Assembly (NCBI GenBank): GCA_937858255.1 | Contig: CALLZQ010000366.1 | Span: forward strand, 1-18,688 | Origin: an uncultured Tabrizicola sp. | GTDB taxonomy: Bacteria > Pseudomonadota > Alphaproteobacteria > Rhodobacterales > Rhodobacteraceae | DNA length: 18,688 nucleotides | Reading direction: 5' to 3' | Shown here: piece by piece, positions 14,513 to 18,688 of the stretch | How the letters are laid out: every line of letters starts with the position of its first letter | Position numbering within the stretch: the first letter of the stretch is position 1 | Translations under genes and position numbers: made by a program | Notes under the pieces: model-generated | The model's database searches: none | What the model was told of the DNA's origin: nothing | The model's input: only the letters and a program-made list of their open reading frames with translations

Positions 14513-15103
14513 TTAATCCCCTTCCCCATAGCCCAGTTCCTCTCGCCGCCCCGCAAGGGCGGCAGCCAACGCCCGCTTGCCCCGTGCCGTCAGGCTTTCC
14601 ACCGCCTCGACCCCGATCGAGAGGATCTCGGCGATCTCGGGGTTCGACAGCCCCTCGATATGGCGCAGCACCACCGCCTGACGCTGGCGCTCGGGCAATT
14701 GCGCCAGTGCCATGTTCAGCGCCGCCATCCGGTCGGCCTCGATCATCGCCTGCAACGCACCCGGCTGGCCATCGGCGGCTTCGGGCGCCTCATCCAGCGG
14801 ATCGGCCCCGCGCCCCTGGCGCCGGCGCAGACGGTCAGGCGCCAGATTGGTCGCCCCCCGGGAAAACCCGGGCGGAAACTGCGCCCCTCCCCCCCGCCAG
14901 TCGGGCGCGATCCGCCACAGCCGCAGCATCGCCTCTTGGGCAATATCCTCAGCCTCGGCCCGGTCGCCCAGAACGCGCCAGGCATAGGCCAGAACCCGAG
15001 GTGCCAGCCGCCCGGTCAACAGCCGGGCAGCCTCGCGGTCGCCATTGGCATAAAGCACCAACAGCGCATCGTCCGAGAGCGGCGAAAGTGTGTCGCGGGG
15101 CAT
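14513..15103 (-). CDS. ECF-family RNA polymerase sigma factor
   Basis: The protein (196 aa) shows region 2 (DREAARLLTGRLAPRVLAYAWRVLGDRAEAEDIAQEAML, residues about 22-60, with the acidic AEDIAQEAMLRLW helix) and region 4 (LPERQRQAVVLRHIEGLSNPEIAEILSIGVEAVESLTARGKRAL, about 136-179, the -35 reading helix-turn-helix); both spans are cited here as landmarks. Between them the expected VSTWLYRVATNLA block of regions 2.3-2.4 reads FPPGFSRGATNLA. A shifted frame supplies VSARVF, suggesting paired indels (see finding). I preferred the ATG at 15103 because AGGA lies five bases before it; the ATG at 15109 is nearly on top of that site. It is followed directly by the anti-sigma-like and CpxP-like genes and preceded by an EF-hand gene. 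Confidence 0.83.
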   Translation of the reverse strand: MPRDTLSPLSDDALLVLYANGDREAARLLTGRLAPRVLAYAWRVLGDRAEAEDIAQEAMLRLWRIAPDWRGGGAQFPPGFSRGATNLAPDRLRRRQGRGADPLDEAPEAADGQPGALQAMIEADRMAALNMALAQLPERQRQAVVLRHIEGLSNPEIAEILSIGVEAVESLTARGKRALAAALAGRREELGYGEGD

Positions 15104-15150
15104 GTCCATCCTGCAAGAGGGAGTAGCGGCTTTCCCTTGCCGGCGAAAGT

Positions 15151-15178
15151 CCCGCGCCGCCGCAAAGGGCGGCGCGGG
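15151..15178. terminator. Strong GC stem-loop between the EF-hand and sigma genes
   Basis: An 11-bp perfect inverted repeat, CCCGCGCCGCC at 15151-15161 and GGCGGCGCGGG at 15168-15178, encloses a 6-nt loop. It lies just after the EF-hand stop and before the sigma start on the minus strand. No T-tract follows, so it is not a textbook terminator; it may attenuate read-through or stabilise the EF-hand message. Confidence 0.45.
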
Positions 15179-15195
15179 GGTTATCGGCTGAGGCG

Positions 15196-15810
15196 TCAGT
15201 TGCCGTTCTGGCCGTTGCCAAAGCCCCAGAAGCCATGACCGCCCCGGCCATGATCGCCGTTACGCTCGCCCCCATGGCCGCGCCCCATCTTCATCCGCTG
15301 CCCCATGCCGTCCGCCATGCGCGTCTTGGCGGCGTCAAGTTCAGCCTGGCTCAGCGCGCCATCCTTGTCGGTATCCAGCCGGTCGATCAGCCCGGTCGGC
15401 ACCGGACGCGCCGCCATTTCGGTCGCCGAGAGCTTGCCATCGCCATCGCTGTCCAGACGCGAGACCATGGCGGTTGCGCGGGCCTGGGCGCGGCTCTCCA
15501 TGCCCTTCATCTGCATCTTGGCCAGTTCCTCGGCGCTGATCAGCCCGTCGCCATCGGCATCCAGCGCCTTGGCCTCGGCGGCACGCCAGGCGGTCAGCTC
15601 GGCCTCGGTGATCTTGCCATCCTTGTCAGTGTCGATGGCGACAAAATCCAGCCCGGCCATCGGGCCGCCTTGCGGACCCATGCCCTGCTCCATGCCATGC
15701 CCCATGCCGCCGCCCATACCATTACCACGGTCGGCAAGGGCCGTGGTCGCGACCAGCGCTCCGGCGAGGGTTGCCAGGGTCAGGGCGGTCAGTTTCATCT
15801 TGCGGGTCAT
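15196..15810 (-). CDS. Secreted EF-hand calcium-binding protein
   Basis: The 204-residue protein has a Sec signal peptide (residues 5-26, ending TTALA) and a Gly/Met-rich linker with repeated GMG. Four canonical EF-hand loops follow, each with acidic residues at positions 1, 3, 5 and 12: D60-E71, D84-E95, D120-E131 and D146-E157. The C-terminal tail is rich in Gly, His and Arg (MGRGHGGERNGDHGRGGHG) and could bind metal. It should be a periplasmic calcium binder. It lies upstream of, and on the same strand as, the ECF sigma, anti-sigma-like and CpxP-like genes; this suggests, but does not show, that calcium or envelope metal status is linked to that sigma factor. AAGGATCG precedes the ATG; a second ATG four codons on is possible. 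Confidence 0.9.
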   Translation of the reverse strand: MTRKMKLTALTLATLAGALVATTALADRGNGMGGGMGHGMEQGMGPQGGPMAGLDFVAIDTDKDGKITEAELTAWRAAEAKALDADGDGLISAEELAKMQMKGMESRAQARATAMVSRLDSDGDGKLSATEMAARPVPTGLIDRLDTDKDGALSQAELDAAKTRMADGMGQRMKMGRGHGGERNGDHGRGGHGFWGFGNGQNGN

Positions 15811-15896
15811 CTGGTCGATCCTTTCGTTATGGCCGTGCCGTTTCGGCTGGCCTTATGCTGATGAAACGAGCGGGGCCGGAATTTCCGTCGCGCCCC

Positions 15897-15914
15897 TGTC
15901 GCTTTCTTGCGACA
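15897..15914. promoter_or_regulatory. Perfect inverted repeat upstream of the EF-hand gene
   Basis: TGTCGC at 15897-15902 and GCGACA at 15909-15914 form a perfect 6-bp palindrome with a 6-bp spacer, 87 bp upstream of the EF-hand start in the 227-bp divergent gap to the DUF983 gene. The geometry fits a dimeric regulator site. The bound protein is unknown. Confidence 0.4.
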
Positions 15915-16037
15915 AAGCCGCACAACCGCGCGAAGGCGACTGCAAAATCCGTTAAGCTGGTCTATGACACACTGTCCGGTGTGCTGGCAGGTTCGGCCAG
16001 CGCGGACCGAACTTACCGACGACAGGAATGCAGACCG

Positions 16038-16451
16038 ATGGCGATGACCGAAACGCAACTCTCGCTTAACGCGGACGAAGACCGCCCGCTGAAACCGGCG
16101 ATGCTGCGCGGCTGGCGGCGCAAATGCCCCAATTGCGGCGCAGGGCCCCTTCTCAGCGGCTATCTCAAGGTACGCGACGCCTGCCCGGTCTGTGGCGAGG
16201 CGCTGCACCATCACCGCGCCGATGATGGGCCGGCCTATCTGACCATTCTGATCGTCGGTCACTTGATGGCGCCGACGCTGCTTTATGCTTTTACCAAGTT
16301 CCGGCCCGATCCGCTGGTGCTGGGCACCATCTTTACCGTCGGCACAGTGGGTCTGTCGCTCTGGCTGTTGCCCCGGCTCAAGGGGGTGATAGTCGGCATT
16401 CAATGGGCCAAGCGGATGCATGGCTTTGGCCGGGCGCCGGTGGCCGAGTGA
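16038..16451 (+). CDS. DUF983 membrane protein with zinc-ribbon motif
   Basis: The 137-residue protein starts with a polar region carrying four cysteines in two pairs, C30-PN-C33 and C49-PV-C52 (RRKCPNCGAGPLL and DACPVCGEAL), as in a zinc ribbon. HHHRADDGPAYLTILIVGH and two membrane segments (about 66-84 and 92-112) follow. This matches DUF983, an alphaproteobacterial family of unestablished function; in some genomes such genes lie near cytochrome oxidase assembly genes. I took ATG 16038, with AGGA about ten bases upstream; ATG 16044 is an alternative. It is followed after four bases by the NUDIX gene, almost certainly in one operon. Confidence 0.85.
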   Translation: MAMTETQLSLNADEDRPLKPAMLRGWRRKCPNCGAGPLLSGYLKVRDACPVCGEALHHHRADDGPAYLTILIVGHLMAPTLLYAFTKFRPDPLVLGTIFTVGTVGLSLWLLPRLKGVIVGIQWAKRMHGFGRAPVAE

Positions 16452-16455
16452 ACGC

Positions 16456-17061
16456 ATGAGCGAGGGCTTGGCGATCCGCCCGGCGGCAACCGTGATCCTG
16501 TGGCGCCAAGGTGCCGGCGGGGCCGAGGTGCTGATGGGTCAGCGCGGCGCCGGGGCGGCCTTCATGCCGTCGAAATATGTCTTTCCGGGCGGGGCTGTGG
16601 ATCCGGGCGATGCCGCCACGCCCCTGCCCCTTGGCACCGATTGCGCGCGACGCCTGACGCTGGACTGCCCCCCGGGGGCGCCGGAACCCGGGGCCTTGAC
16701 TGGCGCGGCGCTGCGCGAATTGCGCGAAGAGACCGGGCTGACCCTTGCGCCCCTGCCCGGGGCGCTGCGCTTCTTTTTCCGGGCGATTACCCCACCGGGG
16801 CGCAGCCGCCGTTTTGACGCGCGGTTCTTTCTGGCCGATGCCGCGCATCTGACCGGCGATGCCGATGATTTTTCCGGGGCCGAGGATGAACTCAGCCATC
16901 TGCACTGGATTGGCCTGCCCGAGGCCAAGGCGCTGGATCTGCCCTTCATCACCGAAGTGGTGCTGGCCGAGGTCGCCGCGCATCTGGCAGGGGCGCCGGA
17001 TCTTGGCGTGCCCTTCTTTGACAATTCGGGCGACCGCCCGCTGTTTCGCCGGCTGATCTAG
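16456..17061 (+). CDS. NUDIX hydrolase
   Basis: The 201-residue protein is a NUDIX-fold hydrolase that should cleave a nucleoside diphosphate linked to another group. It has FMPSKYVFPGGAVDPGD (36-52) and the catalytic end of the Nudix box, R87-E-L-R-E-E-T-G-L95, with E91 and E92 as metal ligands. About 35 residues are inserted between the PGG part and the REL part, so the first glutamate of the standard box is not at its usual spacing; this long-insert form is familiar in alphaproteobacterial NUDIX enzymes of unknown substrate. The gene lies four bases after DUF983. Its stop is three bases from the stop of the convergent desaturase gene. Confidence 0.87.
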   Translation: MSEGLAIRPAATVILWRQGAGGAEVLMGQRGAGAAFMPSKYVFPGGAVDPGDAATPLPLGTDCARRLTLDCPPGAPEPGALTGAALRELREETGLTLAPLPGALRFFFRAITPPGRSRRFDARFFLADAAHLTGDADDFSGAEDELSHLHWIGLPEAKALDLPFITEVVLAEVAAHLAGAPDLGVPFFDNSGDRPLFRRLI

Positions 17062-17064
17062 ACG

Positions 17065-18021
17065 TCAGGCGGCGGTCCTCTCGGCGGTCCTTTCGGCAGC
17101 CCCGGACGCCGCGGCCTCAGCCGGCATCAGCGGATGGGGCACCGGATCCTTGGCGCGAAAGCCATGGGCGCGCAAAATTTCGGCATAAGAGCGGTAGACA
17201 TAGCCCTCATTCCGGGCGCGATAGGCCCCGCCCTGCGCCGCATAGATCTGGGGCAGACGATACCACGGCACAGCCGGATGGCAGTGATGCACCGCATGCA
17301 GGTTGTTGTTCAGAAACAACCAGGCGAGGGGGCCGCGATCCTCGACAATCGCGGTGCGCGCCCGTGGCATCTGGTGGGCCCGATGCTCCAGAAAGGTGCG
17401 GATTTTCAGCAGCGCATGGCCCAGATAGGCGGCAATCAGATAGGCGCCAAAGCTCATCTGCGCCGGGATCAGCCAGGCCAGCAACAGTGCCAGACCACCC
17501 AGATGCAACAGCCAGTCCCGACGCACGCCCGGCGCACCCTGCCACAGCAACCGCGCCTCGCTGCGCAGCCACAGCGCATTGCCGATCAGCGGCCCCAGCA
17601 ACACCCGCCCCACAAGGGTATTATTCGCCCGCAACACAACCTTGGCCGGGGCAGGCAGCCGCGCCCAGACCATCGGATCCATAAAGTTCGACTCGGGGTC
17701 GTCATAGGGGTCGGTCAGATGCGGGTCATGGTGATGCGCAAGATGGGTGTCGCGAAACCGGCCATAGGGAACGGTCAGGCAGAGCGCCGGAAAGACCAGC
17801 GCCTCATTCAGCCAGCGCTGACGAAAAGGGTGGCCGTGCAGCACCTCATGCTGAAGCGAGGAATATTGCGCAATGGCCAGCCCCGCCAGCACCACCCCCA
17901 GCACCGGCGACCAGGCGTAGAGAAAGGTCGTGGCCATGGCAAAGGCCGCATAGGCAAAAACCAGAAAGGCCAGCGTGGGCCATTCGATGGCAGGCAGGGT
18001 GCGGTCGTCGGTTTGCGTCAC
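17065..18021 (-). CDS. Membrane fatty acid desaturase / hydroxylase family protein
   Basis: This 318-residue integral membrane di-iron enzyme has the three histidine boxes of the desaturase/hydroxylase superfamily: H58-EVLHGH, H93-LAHHH and H242-AVHHCH, plus LEHRAH near 212. Several hydrophobic stretches (about 16-50, 74-84, 172-200) fit the four-helix membrane topology. The substrate (acyl lipid, carotenoid or sterol-like) cannot be read from the sequence. The start is GTG at 18021, supported by the frame and the N-terminal composition, but the ribosome binding site is weak. The last codons include a 12-bp tandem repeat that gives TAERTAER. It is divergent from an XRE-family regulator, which is the obvious candidate to control it. 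Confidence 0.87.
   Translation of the reverse strand: MTQTDDRTLPAIEWPTLAFLVFAYAAFAMATTFLYAWSPVLGVVLAGLAIAQYSSLQHEVLHGHPFRQRWLNEALVFPALCLTVPYGRFRDTHLAHHHDPHLTDPYDDPESNFMDPMVWARLPAPAKVVLRANNTLVGRVLLGPLIGNALWLRSEARLLWQGAPGVRRDWLLHLGGLALLLAWLIPAQMSFGAYLIAAYLGHALLKIRTFLEHRAHQMPRARTAIVEDRGPLAWLFLNNNLHAVHHCHPAVPWYRLPQIYAAQGGAYRARNEGYVYRSYAEILRAHGFRAKDPVPHPLMPAEAAASGAAERTAERTAA
17071..17094. repeat. 12-bp tandem repeat at the desaturase 3' end
   Basis: GGCGGTCCTCTC (17071-17082) is followed at once by GGCGGTCCTTTC (17083-17094), differing at one base. It lies in the last codons of the desaturase gene and duplicates four residues. It is probably a slippage duplication without functional meaning. Confidence 0.6.
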
Positions 18022-18039
18022 GGATTTGCTCGGATCTTG

Positions 18040-18055
18040 GTCACAGCGACGTGAC
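18040..18055. promoter_or_regulatory. Inverted repeat in the desaturase / XRE regulator intergenic region
   Basis: GTCAC (18040-18044) and GTGAC (18051-18055) form a perfect 5-bp palindrome with a 6-bp spacer, close to the desaturase start and 84 bp upstream of the XRE gene. The rest of the gap (to 18138) is AT-rich and must hold both promoters, but I could not fix a convincing -35/-10 pair. The site is a possible operator for the adjacent regulator. Confidence 0.3.
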
Positions 18056-18138
18056 TAGCACTTGCCAGATCCGCTGAAAATCCTAAGAATGCGCAACATA
18101 TACTCACCGAAGTTGAATTTATAAAACATAGGTGGAAG

Positions 18139-18688
18139 ATGATCGACAAACGCGACAGAGCCTTGATGTTTCGCGCGCGTCTGGCCGAGGCGATGGCGTC
18201 CCGCGCCCTGTCGCAAAGCGCGCTGGCGCGGGCGACCGGCGTTGATCGCTCGACCATCAGCCAGTTGCTTCAGACCGACAAACGGCTGCCCAATGCCCAG
18301 CTTGCCGCCGATTGCGCGGCGGCTTTGGGGGTTTCGGCTGACTGGCTGCTCGGCTTGTCGGAACGACCCGAGCCGGTGGCCGATCTGATGGCCACCCAAC
18401 TGACCGAAACCGAGGCACCGCGCGCCCTGATCGACGAGGCGATCTTTGACTGGCACCGAGAGGCGGCGGGCTACAAGATCCGCCATGTGCCCGCCACCCT
18501 GCCCGATATGCTGAAGACCCGGGCAATGGTGCAATGGGAATACGCGCCGCAACTGGGCCGCACCGCCGATCAGGCTATCGGCGCTTTTGAGGATCGGCTG
18601 GCCTGGATGCGCGGGGCGCGCTCGGATTACGAGATTGCCGTACCGCTGCATGAACTGGCGGCCTTTGCCACGGGCTGCGGCTATTACA
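18139..18688 (+). CDS. XRE-family helix-turn-helix regulator (runs off right edge)
   Basis: An open frame of 183 codons without stop reaches the window end. It begins MIDKRDRALMFRARLAEAMA after AGGTGGAAG. The helix-turn-helix is clear at about residues 12-66: LSQSALARATGVDRSTISQLL followed by RLPNAQLAADCAAALGVSADWLLG, the standard lambda-repressor/XRE pattern including the DWLLG ending. From about residue 80 the protein has a second region (EAIFDWHREAAGYKIRHVPATLPDML) that could be a ligand or oligomerisation domain and is incomplete here. It is divergent from the desaturase gene and may regulate it. The family call is firm; the target is inferred. Confidence 0.88.
   Translation, partial: MIDKRDRALMFRARLAEAMASRALSQSALARATGVDRSTISQLLQTDKRLPNAQLAADCAAALGVSADWLLGLSERPEPVADLMATQLTETEAPRALIDEAIFDWHREAAGYKIRHVPATLPDMLKTRAMVQWEYAPQLGRTADQAIGAFEDRLAWMRGARSDYEIAVPLHELAAFATGCGYY

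Noticed and set aside
14113..15126. A 337-codon plus-strand open frame over the sigma and anti-sigma-like genes
   Set aside because: It is Pro/Arg/Gly-rich and low in complexity, without domain motifs; the minus-strand genes explain the coding potential.
15870..15890. GGAA followed by CGTT on the minus strand as an ECF-type autoregulated promoter of the EF-hand gene
   Set aside because: The spacer is 14 bases, shorter than the usual 16-17, and the matches are only to short cores.
15968..15983. CACAC-N6-GTGTG inverted repeat upstream of the DUF983 gene
   Set aside because: Short five-base arms of simple dinucleotide composition; no supporting context.
1..18688. Mobile element, prophage, CRISPR or defence island
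   Set aside because: No transposase, integrase, regularly spaced repeats, attachment-site repeats or tRNA were seen, and composition appears even apart from promoter regions.

Overview
The window looks like chromosome from a GC-rich alphaproteobacterium of the Rhodobacterales (Paracoccus/Rhodovulum/Rhodobacter type). The evidence is the composition, the Paracoccus-style sox layout, and several gene families common in that order (DUF4153, DUF3572, DUF983, a PleD-like regulator, a stand-alone H-NOX homologue). I saw no tRNA, rRNA, insertion sequence, prophage or CRISPR array, and no gene-free stretch exceeds about 230 bp.

Region 1 (1-5869) is the left part of a thiosulfate-oxidation (sox) locus. 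On the minus strand the order of transcription is soxV-soxW, then soxX-soxY-soxZ-soxA-soxB; soxB runs off the left edge, so any soxCDEFGH genes would lie outside. Divergent on the plus strand are soxS-soxR-soxT: a periplasmic thioredoxin-like protein, the ArsR-family repressor, and a YeeE/TsuA-type sulfur importer. SoxT imports sulfur compounds, SoxR should sense them, SoxV and SoxW/SoxS supply reductant to the periplasm, SoxYZ carries the sulfur, SoxXA loads it and SoxB hydrolyses the sulfate off. Two AT-rich control regions, soxS/soxV and soxW/soxX, share an 11-bp sequence that I propose as the SoxR operator. As read, soxY has a one-base frameshift in a G5/C5 run.

Region 2 (5885-12038, all minus strand) holds a two-gene signalling operon made of an H-NOX-like protein that lacks the haem-ligating histidine and an HNOBA-GGDEF diguanylate cyclase. 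A DUF4153 membrane protein, an MttB-family methyltransferase homologue, a HAD phosphatase and a DUF3572 protein follow.

Region 3 (12173-15810) has a PleD-like REC-REC-GGDEF regulator on the plus strand. Convergent to it is an envelope-stress-type cluster on the minus strand: EF-hand protein, ECF sigma factor, anti-sigma-like membrane protein and CpxP/Spy-like membrane-anchored periplasmic protein. Both the PleD-like gene and the sigma gene contain a short stretch where a conserved block appears in the wrong frame and the frame is later restored. Together with soxY this points either to small indel errors in GC-homopolymer sequence or to genuine decay.

Region 4 (16038-18688) has DUF983 and NUDIX genes on the plus strand, a convergent membrane fatty acid desaturase whose stop lies 3 nt from the NUDIX stop, and a divergent XRE-family regulator that runs off the right edge.
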